Source: Brevundimonas sp.
Lineage (GTDB): Bacteria > Pseudomonadota > Alphaproteobacteria > Caulobacterales > Caulobacteraceae
Assembly (NCBI RefSeq): GCF_029946145.1
Contig: NZ_JAQSDY010000030.1
Location: forward strand, 1 to 64,000
Direction of reading: 5' to 3'
Length of the DNA: 64,000 nt
The translations under genes were made by a program, and so were the position numbers. Below the pieces are notes generated by a model. It made no database searches and had not been told where the DNA came from. It was given only the letters and a program-made list of their open reading frames with translations. Below, piece by piece: positions 40,537-50,333 of this stretch. The first letter of the stretch is position 1, and the number at the start of each line of letters is the position of its first letter.

Positions 40537-41233
40537 GGCGGCACGCGTCCGGTTTCCGTGGGGCCTGACGATCGTCTGCGTCCTCGCCTGCGTCCTGCTG
40601 GTCTCGCTGGGCGTCTGGCAGGTCCAGCGGATGCAGTGGAAGGCCGGCCTGATTGCCGAGGCCGAGGCGGCGGCTACCCATCCGCCCGTTCCGGTGATGC
40701 AGGTCTATCGGCCCCGTCATGAATTCCGCAGCGTCATCATCGACTGCCCCGGTCTGGCCACCGCGCCGTTCGTCGAGATGAAGACCATCGAAAACGGCGA
40801 GATCGGCGTCCGCCTGATCTCGGCCTGCCCCCTGCCCAGCAAGCCCTTCGTCACCCTGATTGACCGCGGCTTCGTGTCCGCGGCCATTTCCGCGCGCCCG
40901 TCCGTCCGGCCTTCGAACGAATCTGTGCGGATCATCGGCCAGCTGCGCATGCCGCCCAAACCGTCGGAGTTCGCTCCGCCGCCCGAGGGCGATGTCTTCT
41001 ACGCCCGCGACCACCTCGCGATGGGCCGGGCCTTGGGCGTCCGCAAATGGCTGGCCAGTCCGATGATCTTCGCCACCACCTCGTCCAACCCCGAATGGCT
41101 GGCGCTCGAACCCTCGGCGCCGCCCGCCGCCTTCTCGAACAACCACCTCGGCTATGCGTTGACATGGTTCGGGCTGGCGCTGGCCCTCGCCGGTTTCTAC
41201 ATCGTCCTGCTGCGTCGAAAGCTCACCTCCTGA
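40526..41233 (+). CDS. SURF1 family cytochrome oxidase biogenesis protein
   Basis: LGVWQVQRMQWKAGLI; NNHLGYALTWFGLALAL. Confidence 0.9.
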   Translation: MTIEAARVRFPWGLTIVCVLACVLLVSLGVWQVQRMQWKAGLIAEAEAAATHPPVPVMQVYRPRHEFRSVIIDCPGLATAPFVEMKTIENGEIGVRLISACPLPSKPFVTLIDRGFVSAAISARPSVRPSNESVRIIGQLRMPPKPSEFAPPPEGDVFYARDHLAMGRALGVRKWLASPMIFATTSSNPEWLALEPSAPPAAFSNNHLGYALTWFGLALALAGFYIVLLRRKLTS

Positions 41234-41241
41234 CCGCCACC

Positions 41242-42495
41242 TTGCACACCCTGTCCAACGGCGTCCGCGTCGTCTGCGATCCGATGCCCGGCCTGCGCAC
41301 CCTGGCCCTGACCGTCGCCGTCCGCGGCGGGGCGAAATGGGAGACCGAAGCCACCTCGGGCTGGTCCCATTGCCTCGAACACCTCGTCTTCAAGGGCGCA
41401 GGCGACATGGGCGCGCGCGAGATCGTCGAACGGATCGAGGCCGAGGGCGGGTCGCTGAATGCTTCCACCGGCTATGAGCGCACCAGTTTCGAGGTTCGCG
41501 CGCTGGACGGCTCCCTGCCGCTGGCCATGCAGGTGGTGTCGGATCTGGTCTTCCGTCCCACGCTCGATTCCGACGAGATCGAGCGCGAGAAGGACGTGGT
41601 CGCCCAGGAGATCGCCGAGGCCTTCGACACGCCCGACGACCATGTGTTCGAAATGGCCCAGACCCAGGCCTGGAAAGGACAGCCGCTGGGCCGCCCGATC
41701 CTGGGCTCGGTGAAGAGCCTGCAGCCGATCACCCGCGCCTCGATCAGCGACTGGCGCGCGCGCCTGTATTCGCCCGACCGTATGGTGGTGGCGGTGTCCG
41801 GGGCGGTCGACGAGGCCGAGCTTCTGGCCCTGGCGGAGCGCTGGTTCGGCGCGGAGACGGCGATGGCGGCGGCCGAGCCGGACGTTCCGCGTTTCACCGG
41901 CGGTGACGCGGCCCTGTCGCGGCGGATCGAGCAGGCCAATATCGTTTTCCAGCTGCCGGCCCCGGCGGCGGGGGATCCGGCCTATGCCGCGGCGCGGCTG
42001 ATGACCGAGATCCTGGGCGGCGGCATGGCCTCGCGCCTGTTCCAGAGCGCCCGCGAGGAGCGGGGTCTGGCCTATGCCATCGACGCCTATCACGAGCCCT
42101 ATGAGGATGCTGGCGTCCTGGGAATCTACGCCGGCGCAGCCGCCGAACGGGCGGTCGAGCTGGCCAGGGTCTGCGCCGCCGAGCTGAGGGCCCTGGCGGA
42201 AACGGGACCGACGGCGGCGGAGCTGTCGCGGGCCAAGGCCGTGATGAACGCGGGCCTGTGGATGTCGGACGAAAGTCCGTCGGCGCGCGCGGGCCGGGCG
42301 GCGGCGCAGGTGCTGATGTTCGGCGCCCCGATCCCGTCGGAGACCATGGCCGAACGCATGCTGGCCCAGACGGCGGAGGACGTGCGCGGGGCGGCGGCGC
42401 TGTCACTGGGCGGCGGCAAGGCCGCGACCGCGGTGCTGGGGCCGAAGGCTGCGGCGCCCGCCGGGGAGGCGTTCCACCAGACCCTTTTCGGCTGA
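41242..42495 (+). CDS. M16 family zinc peptidase
   Basis: HCLEHLVFKGAG (HxxEH), ASTGYERTSFEV; TTG start. Confidence 0.92.
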   Translation: MHTLSNGVRVVCDPMPGLRTLALTVAVRGGAKWETEATSGWSHCLEHLVFKGAGDMGAREIVERIEAEGGSLNASTGYERTSFEVRALDGSLPLAMQVVSDLVFRPTLDSDEIEREKDVVAQEIAEAFDTPDDHVFEMAQTQAWKGQPLGRPILGSVKSLQPITRASISDWRARLYSPDRMVVAVSGAVDEAELLALAERWFGAETAMAAAEPDVPRFTGGDAALSRRIEQANIVFQLPAPAAGDPAYAAARLMTEILGGGMASRLFQSAREERGLAYAIDAYHEPYEDAGVLGIYAGAAAERAVELARVCAAELRALAETGPTAAELSRAKAVMNAGLWMSDESPSARAGRAAAQVLMFGAPIPSETMAERMLAQTAEDVRGAAALSLGGGKAATAVLGPKAAAPAGEAFHQTLFG

Positions 42496-42602
42496 CTGTC
42501 CCGCTTCACCCGCCCCTTCGGGTTCGCCCGCGGCGCCCCCGGAAGGACAGAAAAGGGGAGGCACCGCTTTCCAAAGTCCCTCGTCGGACGCTATCTTTTC
42601 AC

Positions 42603-43193
42603 ATGGCCCTGCTGGACTGGATCAATGAGGCGACCGGTCCGGTTGTGAAGGGCGCCGGCGTCACCCTGAGGGCCCCGCGCGCCGGGGACCACGAGGCCTG
42701 GGCGACCCTGCGTCAGGCCAGCCACGCCTATCTGCAGCCGTGGGAGCCCAGCTGGCCCGAGGACGATCTGACCCGGGCCGCCTACAAGCGGCGGCTGGCG
42801 ATCTATGCGCGTGAAATGGAAGTCGGCAACGCCTGGCCCTTCTTCATCTTCGCGGATGCGGACCAGGCGCTGATCGGCGCCATCACCCTGTCCAATATCC
42901 GGCGCGGCGTGGCCGAGACGGGGACCCTGGGCTACTGGATCGGCAAGCCTTTCGCGGGGCGGGGGCACGCGACGGCGGCGGTGCGAGCCATGGTCGCCTA
43001 CGCCTTCGACGATCTGAACCTGCACCGGGTCGAGGCGGCCTGCGTGCCCGGCAACCTCGCCTCGCGCCGGGTTCTGGAAAAAGCGGGCTTCGAACTCGAG
43101 GGGCAGGCCCGGGCTTATCTCAAAATTAACGGCGCATGGGCAGACCATCTCCTGTTCGGCGTCGTGAATGACGGAGCCGCGCGTGGCGGCTGA
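42603..43193 (+). CDS. GNAT-family (RimJ-like) acetyltransferase
   Basis: LGYWIGKPFAGRGHATAAVRAMVAYAFDDLNLHRVEAACVPGNLASRRVLEKAGFELEG. Confidence 0.9.
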   Translation: MALLDWINEATGPVVKGAGVTLRAPRAGDHEAWATLRQASHAYLQPWEPSWPEDDLTRAAYKRRLAIYAREMEVGNAWPFFIFADADQALIGAITLSNIRRGVAETGTLGYWIGKPFAGRGHATAAVRAMVAYAFDDLNLHRVEAACVPGNLASRRVLEKAGFELEGQARAYLKINGAWADHLLFGVVNDGAARGG

Positions 43194-43199
43194 TCAGGG

Positions 43200-44909
43200 G
43201 TGATCCCTGGGGGCCCGTCCAGTCAGGACCCGGTAAGGCGTTTGAACACTCGCTCCAGAAGTCTGGCCTGGGACGCGACGACCGCCATCGAGGCGCTGGC
43301 CGCCGCCGATGCCGCGCTGTGGATCTGGACGCCCGCCGACGACCAGATGCGCTTCACCGGGGCCACCCGGGCGCTGGGCCTCGGTCCGCTGGCGCCGGAG
43401 TGTTCAGGCGCGGCCTTCACCGCCGTGGCGACGCCGCAGGACCGGTCGCTGGCCGAAAAGATTCTCAAGCCACAGGAGGAGGGGACCGAGGTCGCCGTGC
43501 GCCTGCGCATGCGCGACTCCGAGACCTGCATCTGGCGCGGCGTCTGGCTGGAAGACGGCCTGCGCGCCGCCGGGGTCGTCGCCCTGGAGACAAAGTTCGC
43601 GGCCTCGCACCGGGATCACCTGACGGGGTTGCTGGACCGGCGCACCTTCCTGGCCCGCGCCGGCGAGACCCTGACCCAACCCGGCGACTATGAGCTGGTT
43701 GTGGCCGATGTCGACCGCCTTCGCCGGCTGAACGAGGCGCTGGGGCATGCGCGGGCCGATCTGGTCCTGTCCGCCCTCGGTTCGCGCCTCAACGCCGCCT
43801 TCGCCCATGACGCCAACGCCGCCCGCATCGGCGAGGACGAGTTCGCCGTCCTGGCCCCGCGCGGCACGGGCATGGTGGCCGAACGGGTGCGCGAGGCGAT
43901 GGAACAGCCGCTGCGGATCGCCGGCTTCGACATCTATCCGACCGTCTCGATCGGCTCGGCCTCGGCCGAGGGCGGGCCGGACGCGCCCGATCCCGCGGAA
44001 CTGCTGCGCCGCGTCGAACTGGCCGTCGAACAGGCCAAGACGGCGGGCCGCGGCGGCGTGGCGGCCTATGGCCGGGCGCTGGAAAGCGACAGCCTGTCCC
44101 GTCTGGCGCTCGAGGCCGACCTGAGGAACGCCTTCGTCCGCGGCGAGATCGAGCCCTTCTATCAGCCGATCGTGAACCTGCTGACCGGGGCGGTCGCCGG
44201 GTTCGAGGCCCTGGCCCGCTGGCGTCACCCCAAGCGCGGACTGGTGCCACCCGACGAATTCCTGGGTCTGGCCGACGAGATGGGCCTGATGAACGAACTG
44301 GGCCTGCTGATGATGACCTCGGCGTCGCGCCAGCTGGCCGAATGGCTGCAGCGCCATCCGTCGGCGGGCAAGCTGTTCTGCAGCGTCAATCTGTCGGTAG
44401 GCGAGATCGAACGGGCCGATCTGGTCGCGGACGTCACCCGCATCATCACCGAGGCCGGCCTGCCCAAGAGCGCGCTGAAGCTGGAGGTGACCGAGGGCGA
44501 CATCATGCGCGACACCTCGCGTGCGGCTGACACCCTGACGCGGCTGCGCGAGGCCGGGGCGTCGCTGGCGCTGGACGATTTCGGCACCGGCTTCTCGTCC
44601 CTCACGTGGCTGGCCAAGCTGCCGTTCGATACGCTGAAGATCGACCGCTATTTCGTTCTGACCATGGACAAGGACGAGGGCTCTTCGAAGATCGTCAAGT
44701 CGGTGGTCAATCTGGGCCGCGATCTGGGCCTCGACGTCGTCGCCGAGGGGGTCGAGAACGCCGGACTGGCCAAGCTGCTGCTGGACGCCCAGTGCCACTA
44801 CGGCCAGGGCTTCGGCTACGCCCAGGCCCTGCCGGCCCAGGAGGCCGAGGTCTATCTGAACGAATCCCTGGCCGACGGCACGGCGCCGATCAGGGCGCGG
44901 TCGGCCTAG
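43200..44909 (+). CDS. pdeA: PAS-GEDEF-EAL c-di-GMP phosphodiesterase
   Basis: RIGEDEFAVLAP degenerate GGDEF; FEALARWRHPKRGLVPP EAL; DDFGTGFSSL. GEDEF variant and position after the cox cluster match Caulobacter PdeA from memory. Confidence 0.85.
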   Translation: MIPGGPSSQDPVRRLNTRSRSLAWDATTAIEALAAADAALWIWTPADDQMRFTGATRALGLGPLAPECSGAAFTAVATPQDRSLAEKILKPQEEGTEVAVRLRMRDSETCIWRGVWLEDGLRAAGVVALETKFAASHRDHLTGLLDRRTFLARAGETLTQPGDYELVVADVDRLRRLNEALGHARADLVLSALGSRLNAAFAHDANAARIGEDEFAVLAPRGTGMVAERVREAMEQPLRIAGFDIYPTVSIGSASAEGGPDAPDPAELLRRVELAVEQAKTAGRGGVAAYGRALESDSLSRLALEADLRNAFVRGEIEPFYQPIVNLLTGAVAGFEALARWRHPKRGLVPPDEFLGLADEMGLMNELGLLMMTSASRQLAEWLQRHPSAGKLFCSVNLSVGEIERADLVADVTRIITEAGLPKSALKLEVTEGDIMRDTSRAADTLTRLREAGASLALDDFGTGFSSLTWLAKLPFDTLKIDRYFVLTMDKDEGSSKIVKSVVNLGRDLGLDVVAEGVENAGLAKLLLDAQCHYGQGFGYAQALPAQEAEVYLNESLADGTAPIRARSA

Positions 44910-44910
44910 G

Positions 44911-45303
44911 ATGGCGGACGGCAAGCCGCCGGTGCTCGTGAGAATATTGCCTGTTGTTCTCGCCATCGCCCTGGTGGGGTGGGGCGCCTACGATCGGATG
45001 AAGGCCCGCAGTCCAGCGCCCATCTTCGAGGCCGTCAGGGCCAGCGATCCAACGATTGGCGATGTGGCGATCGAGCTGATCAACACCGGCCAGTTCCGGG
45101 ACGCTGACGGCCGTCAGGACGCCGTGCTTGAACTGTGGTGCGGAACGGTGAAAGGCCGCGCAGACGGCTTGGTCGGGGTGGTTGCCCGCCGGTCTCACAG
45201 GTCCAGCCCCGTGCGCGTGAAGGAATTGGCTCCGGGCTGGGACGACACGCTTACAGATCGCCAGCGTTGGCTGCTCACGGCATGCCGCCGCGTGAGCTCC
45301 TAA
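44911..45303 (+). CDS. Hypothetical protein
   Basis: ORF immediately downstream of pdeA; N-terminal TM. Confidence 0.5.
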   Translation: MADGKPPVLVRILPVVLAIALVGWGAYDRMKARSPAPIFEAVRASDPTIGDVAIELINTGQFRDADGRQDAVLELWCGTVKGRADGLVGVVARRSHRSSPVRVKELAPGWDDTLTDRQRWLLTACRRVSS

Positions 45304-45869
45304 GCCCGGCCGATCTGTCCCGACAGTCGCGCCGGATCGACGCCCAGACCGGCCAGCACCCGGCCCCATTTGCTCTCGTGGTCGGGGTCGAAGATCAGCT
45401 CGGGATCGGCGTCGGCGACCAACCAGACATTCTCGCCCAGTTCGTCCTCCAGCTGGCCGTCGCCCCAGCCGGCGTAGCCGAGCAGCAGCACCGAGTGGTG
45501 CGGGCCCATAGCCGGATCCACCATGGCCAGCAGCGCCTCGCGCGTGCCTGTCATGGCGAAGCCGGCGCCGAACGCCAGCGAGGCGTCGTCGACCAGCCAG
45601 TCGTCGGTGTGCAGCACAAAGCCCCGCTCGCGCTCCACCGGCCCGCCGATCAGCACGGCGCGGCTGGCGGCATCGTCGGTCACGGGGGTGTCCAGCCGGG
45701 TCAGAACCTTCTTCAGGTTCACGCCGGGCGCGGGCCGGTCCAGCCTCAGCCCCATGGCGTGATCCGGCCGGTGGGCGCAGATCAGGATGACCGCGTGCTC
45801 GAACCGGGGGTCGCTGATGCCGGGCATGGCCACCAGCAGCCGCCCGGCCAGGGATTGGAATTCGTCCAT
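45300..45869 (-). CDS. YqgE/AlgH family protein
   Basis: LAGRLLVAMPGISDPRFEHAVILICAH; VLLLGYAGWGDGQLEDEL. Confidence 0.93.
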   Translation of the reverse strand: MDEFQSLAGRLLVAMPGISDPRFEHAVILICAHRPDHAMGLRLDRPAPGVNLKKVLTRLDTPVTDDAASRAVLIGGPVERERGFVLHTDDWLVDDASLAFGAGFAMTGTREALLAMVDPAMGPHHSVLLLGYAGWGDGQLEDELGENVWLVADADPELIFDPDHESKWGRVLAGLGVDPARLSGQIGRA

Positions 45870-45984
45870 GACCCTATCATCGGCATGGACGGCGGCGTTC
45901 GCAAGTCGGGGCGGTTGGCGGGAGGGGCGGCAACGCCTATCTGAGCGGAACGTTTTGTCCTCACACCCATCCCGGAGCCTGCCC

Positions 45985-46470
45985 ATGACCGTCCAGATCG
46001 GCGACCGCATCCCCTCGTCCAACCTGACCCGCGCCACCGACGACGGCCCCAGGCCGGTCACCACCGACGACATCTTCGCCGGCAAGACCGTGGCCCTGTT
46101 CGCCGTACCCGGCGCTTTCACCCCGACCTGCTCGGCGTATCACCTGCCGGGCTACAAGGACCTGCGCGAGGACCTGGCCGGCAAGGGCGTGGACACGATC
46201 GCCTGTGTCTCGGTCAACGACGCCTTCGTCATGGGCGCCTGGGCCGACAGCCAGGGCGTCGGCAAGGACGAGATCGTCATGCTGGGCGACGGCAACGGCG
46301 ACTTCACCCGCCAGTTGGGCCTGTCGATGGACGCCACGGGCTTCGGCATGGGCGAGCGGTCGCAGCGCTATTCCATGCTGGTCAGGGACGGCCTGGTCGA
46401 ACAGCTGAACATCGAACAGCCGGGCGAGTTCAAGGTTTCGTCGGCGGAGCACCTGCTGGCTCAGCTTTAA
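45985..46470 (+). CDS. Peroxiredoxin (Prx5/AhpC-TSA type)
   Basis: VALFAVPGAFTPTCSAYHLPGY; RYSMLVRDGLVEQLNIEQPGEF. Confidence 0.93.
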   Translation: MTVQIGDRIPSSNLTRATDDGPRPVTTDDIFAGKTVALFAVPGAFTPTCSAYHLPGYKDLREDLAGKGVDTIACVSVNDAFVMGAWADSQGVGKDEIVMLGDGNGDFTRQLGLSMDATGFGMGERSQRYSMLVRDGLVEQLNIEQPGEFKVSSAEHLLAQL

Positions 46471-46521
46471 AGGCGCTATCGCTCGGGACGCGGTCCCTCG
46501 CTGCTTGAGCGCAGGGTTTGA

Positions 46522-46971
46522 TTGGTGACTACCGACGTCTTCACCCCCGAGAAACGCAGCGCGGTCATGCGCCGGGTGAAGAGCCATGACACGACGCCCG
46601 AGATGGCCGTGCGCCGTATTCTGCGCGCGGCCGGGATCGGTTACCGTCTGGGCGGCGCGGGCCTGCCGGGCCGCCCGGATCTGGTGATGAAGGGCCGGAG
46701 GGTCGCGGTCTTCGTGCACGGCTGTTTCTGGCACGGCCACGATTGCGCGAGGGGCGCGCGAAAGCCCAAGGCCAATGCCGCCTACTGGACCGCCAAGATC
46801 GATCGCAACCGGGCGCGTGACGAGGCCAGCCGGGCGGCCTTGACGGCGGCGGGCTGGCGGGTGGTCACGGTCTGGGAATGCGCCATGAAGGCGGACGGCT
46901 TCGCGGAGCGGTTGGTGGCCGAGGTGCGGGATCAGGCCGCGGCGGTTTCCGCCACGGGCTCTTCGGATTGA
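46522..46971 (+). CDS. vsr: Very short patch repair (Vsr-like) endonuclease
   Basis: FTPEKRSAVMRRVKSHDTTPEMAVRRIL; GRPDLVMKGRRVAVFVHGCFWHGHDC; WRVVTVWEC. Confidence 0.93.
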   Translation: MVTTDVFTPEKRSAVMRRVKSHDTTPEMAVRRILRAAGIGYRLGGAGLPGRPDLVMKGRRVAVFVHGCFWHGHDCARGARKPKANAAYWTAKIDRNRARDEASRAALTAAGWRVVTVWECAMKADGFAERLVAEVRDQAAAVSATGSSD

Positions 46972-48884
46972 GCCATGGTCATCACGTGGGTGATGGCGCC
47001 CAGAAGCATTGGCGGCGTGATCGGCTTGGGCACGAAATAGGTCATGCCCGCTGCCGTGCAGGCGGCGATGTCGTCGGCCGAGGTGTCGGCGGTGACGGCG
47101 ATGATCGGCGCCACGGCGTTGGGGCCGCCGCCGGCGCGGATGCGGCGGGTGGTCTCGCGGCCGTCCAGCTCGGGCATCCGCACGTCCATGAAGATCAGGT
47201 CGAAGGCGGTGTGCTCGCAGATCTTCAACGCCTGCATGCCGTCGGCGGCGGTGGCGATGTCGCAGCCCAGAGGCTGCAGGATCAGCTGGATGGCGCGGCG
47301 GTTGATGTCATGATCGTCGACGACCAGCACCCGCATGGGCCGGCCCTCGTCATCGTCCTCGCAAGCGGCCTCCGATGCGCCGGCGTCCTCGACCATCAGC
47401 GGCGCGGGGAGGGGCGGAGCCTCGTACAGGGGCTGGGGCGCGGCGATCTGTTCGGCGGCGGCCGAGCGGCGGCCCGACAGGGAGCGGGCGACGGCGTCGC
47501 GGCTCTCCTGATCCAGAACGGGCGCCTCGACAGCGACGGCCTCGCCGGGCTGGAGGTGCAGCGACAGGGTGAACTGGGCGCCGGCGCCCGGCCGGCTCCG
47601 CGCTGTCAGGCGTCCGTCCATCAACTCGACGAGCTGGCGGCTGATGGCCAGACCCAGGCCGGTGCCGCCGTGGACGGTGCTGACGCCGGCGATGGTCTGG
47701 TCAAAGGGCGTGAAAAGCCGGTCGAGCTGCTCGGAGGTCATGCCCGGCCCGGTGTCGGCGATCTCGATGAGCACGGCGTGGCCGCCCGGCTCGTCCGCCC
47801 ACGCCTTCAGGCGCAGGGTGATGGACCCGGTGTCGGTGAATTTCATCGCATTGGAGATCAGGTTGTTCAGGACCTGACGCAGACGCATCGGATCCCCGCG
47901 CACCGCGTCGGGGACGGAGGACGCGCCCTCGACCCGGAGTTTGAGCCCCTTGGCCCGGGCCGGCCCGCGCCAGAGCCGGACGGTCTGGTTCAGCAGGTCG
48001 CGCAGATCGAAGTCGACCTGGTCCACCGTCATGTGACCGGCGTCCAGCTTGGCGTGGTCCAGCAGGTCGTCAAGCAGGGCCTTCATCATGAAGCCCGCGT
48101 CGGTGATCAGATGGGCTTGTGACCGCGCGGAGGCATCGGTCGCGCCGCGTTCGAGTTCGGCGGCGCCGGTGAGGATGGCGCTGATCGGGGTGCGAAGATC
48201 ATGACCGATGGCGGCCAGGAAGGCGCTGCGGCCCTCCATGATGCGTTCGGCGTCCATCCGCTTCTGATCAGCTTCGACCCGGGCGGCGGTTTCGGCCAGG
48301 CGCGCGTCGTTCATCCGCTGCCAGGTCGACAGGCAGTAGGTGACGAAGACGCCCACCGCGATCGCGGCCGCGGTGACGAAGCCGGTCGATGCGCCATAGA
48401 TGGCCATGAAGACCGGGGTGGCGGCCAGATAGAGGAACTGCACCGAGGCGGTCATCAGCATGACGGACGTCGAGCGCGGTGCGTTGATCACCGAATAGAT
48501 GCAGCCCGCCGACAGCAGCATGGCGGCGCAGATGCCGCCCATCGGTCCGCCCAGTAGCCACATCGGAATCGAGAGACTGCCGAAATATGCGGCGTTGGCG
48601 ATCAGCATCATCCAGCCGGCGACCAGGCGCAGTCCGGTCAGGGTTTCGCGACGACCGCTGTTGATCGGCGAGAAGACCCAGACATCCAGAGCCTGGATGG
48701 TGAAATAGCCCATCACCCAGGCGACGCTCAGTGGCCAGCCCAGCAGTGGGCTGAAAATCATGGCGGCGGCCGTGGCCATGCCCAGCCGCTGCAGCAACGC
48801 CTTGCGCCGTTGACGAATTGCAGTCGCCCAGGCCCCGGTCGTGGCGGCGTCATGGGCTTGCGTTCCGGCCGTAGCGATCGCCAT
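46932..48884 (-). CDS. Hybrid sensor histidine kinase/response regulator
   Basis: AAIGHDLRTPISAIL H-box; ADTGPGMTSEQ; HGGTGLGLAIS; receiver RVLVVDDHDINR ... LIFMDVRMPELDG. Confidence 0.93.
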   Translation of the reverse strand: MAIATAGTQAHDAATTGAWATAIRQRRKALLQRLGMATAAAMIFSPLLGWPLSVAWVMGYFTIQALDVWVFSPINSGRRETLTGLRLVAGWMMLIANAAYFGSLSIPMWLLGGPMGGICAAMLLSAGCIYSVINAPRSTSVMLMTASVQFLYLAATPVFMAIYGASTGFVTAAAIAVGVFVTYCLSTWQRMNDARLAETAARVEADQKRMDAERIMEGRSAFLAAIGHDLRTPISAILTGAAELERGATDASARSQAHLITDAGFMMKALLDDLLDHAKLDAGHMTVDQVDFDLRDLLNQTVRLWRGPARAKGLKLRVEGASSVPDAVRGDPMRLRQVLNNLISNAMKFTDTGSITLRLKAWADEPGGHAVLIEIADTGPGMTSEQLDRLFTPFDQTIAGVSTVHGGTGLGLAISRQLVELMDGRLTARSRPGAGAQFTLSLHLQPGEAVAVEAPVLDQESRDAVARSLSGRRSAAAEQIAAPQPLYEAPPLPAPLMVEDAGASEAACEDDDEGRPMRVLVVDDHDINRRAIQLILQPLGCDIATAADGMQALKICEHTAFDLIFMDVRMPELDGRETTRRIRAGGGPNAVAPIIAVTADTSADDIAACTAAGMTYFVPKPITPPMLLGAITHVMTMAQSEEPVAETAAA

Positions 48885-48948
48885 GCGGTTCCCCGAGCAA
48901 GGCGTTCTCGCCTTCCTCCCACTATGCCGAGGTTGCCCTAACGCTCCG

Positions 48949-49986
48949 TCAACGGGCCGCGCCGACGGCCTCGGAGACGGTGGAGAAACCCTCGGCGCGC
49001 AGCCGGGCGGTCAGATCCCGCTTTATCCGTGGGATCAGCCCGGGGCCTTCGTAGATCAGGGCGGAATAGAGCTGGACGGCGCTGGCGCCGGCGCGAATCC
49101 TGGCCCAGGCCTCGGCCCCGGAATCGATCCCTCCGACCGCGATCAGGGGAAGACGGCCCGCCGATGCGTCCGCGGCGGCGCGCAGGGCTTTCATGGCGCG
49201 CGCCTTGAGCGGCGCGCCCGACAGCCCGCCCGCTTCCGCACGGTCCCGGGAGCGCAGGCTGTCCGGCCGGTCCAGGGTGGTGTTGGAGACGATCAGGGCG
49301 TCGATTCCGTGGTCCAGGCTGGCCTCGACGATCAGACCGATCTCGGCCGCCGTCAGATCGGGCGCGATCTTGAGAAACACCGGGGTCGGATCGCCGGCCC
49401 GGGCCTCGTTCAGCCGGCCCAGCAGGTCATCCAGCGCCGCCCGGCCCTGCAGGGCGCGAAGCCCGGGCGTATTGGGCGAGGACACATTGACGGTGAGATA
49501 GTCGCTGAGCCCGCGCAGCCGCCTGAGGCCGGCCACATAGTCCGCCGCCTTGTCTTCCGTGTCCTTGTTGGCCCCCAGATTAGCGCCGACCACGACCGAC
49601 CGGGGCCGGTGTTCAAGGCGGGCGGCGAAGGCGTCCAGGCCCAGGTTGTTGAACCCCATCCGGTTGATGATGGCGCGGTCTTCCGACAGCCGGAACAGGC
49701 GCGGTTTCGGGTTGCCGGGCTGCGGCCGCGGCGTGACCGAGCCGCATTCCACGAAGCCGAAGCCAAGGCGCGCCAGACCCCTCAGGGCCTCTCCGTTCTT
49801 GTCCAGTCCGGCCGCCAGCCCGACCGGGTTCGGCAGGTCCAGCCCCGCGATCGTGGTTCTCAGAATCGGGTCGTCGGCGGGCGGGGAGGGCAGGGGTACG
49901 GCCTGAAGGGCGCGGATCGCCAGTTCGTGGGCAACCTCGGGATCGAGCTGTCGCAACAGGGCGGCGCCGAGGTCGTTCAGGGCCAT
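48949..49986 (-). CDS. pyrD: Dihydroorotate dehydrogenase (quinone)
   Basis: NPVGLAAGLDKNGEAL; FVECGSVTPRPQPGNPKPRLFRL; VNVSSPNTPGLRALQ. Confidence 0.97.
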   Translation of the reverse strand: MALNDLGAALLRQLDPEVAHELAIRALQAVPLPSPPADDPILRTTIAGLDLPNPVGLAAGLDKNGEALRGLARLGFGFVECGSVTPRPQPGNPKPRLFRLSEDRAIINRMGFNNLGLDAFAARLEHRPRSVVVGANLGANKDTEDKAADYVAGLRRLRGLSDYLTVNVSSPNTPGLRALQGRAALDDLLGRLNEARAGDPTPVFLKIAPDLTAAEIGLIVEASLDHGIDALIVSNTTLDRPDSLRSRDRAEAGGLSGAPLKARAMKALRAAADASAGRLPLIAVGGIDSGAEAWARIRAGASAVQLYSALIYEGPGLIPRIKRDLTARLRAEGFSTVSEAVGAAR

Positions 49987-50333
49987 CCGACCGCTCCGTC
50001 GTCGAAACGCATCACGCCCCCCGCGTCCACCGACAGCGGTCGCTCGTCCGTCGCGGCCGCGACCGGCAGGGGCGCGTAGAGGTGGGGAAACAGGGCGCCG
50101 CCGCGCGACGCCTCCCACTTCAGGTCATCGCCGAGAGGCCGCAGGTCCACGGCGACCAGCATAAGGTCCGTGCGGCCCGCATAGTGCCGCCGCGCGGTCT
50201 CCGCCAGCTGGTCGGCGCCCGACAGGTGGATATAGCCGTCCGCCAGATCCACCGCCGAACCGGCATAGGCGCCCTCGGCGCGCGCGGCGGCCCATTCGGT
50301 CCGGTCGACCAGCTTGAAGGCGACCTCCGTCAT
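49977..50333 (-). CDS. DUF952 family protein
   Basis: FKLVDRTEWAAARAEGAYAGSAVDLADGYIHLSGADQLAETARRHYAG. Confidence 0.88.
   Translation of the reverse strand: MTEVAFKLVDRTEWAAARAEGAYAGSAVDLADGYIHLSGADQLAETARRHYAGRTDLMLVAVDLRPLGDDLKWEASRGGALFPHLYAPLPVAAATDERPLSVDAGGVMRFDDGAVGWP

Noticed and set aside
43404-44966. 520-codon antisense ORF opposite the GEDEF-EAL gene
   Set aside because: Antisense artefact of high GC; no recognisable domain.
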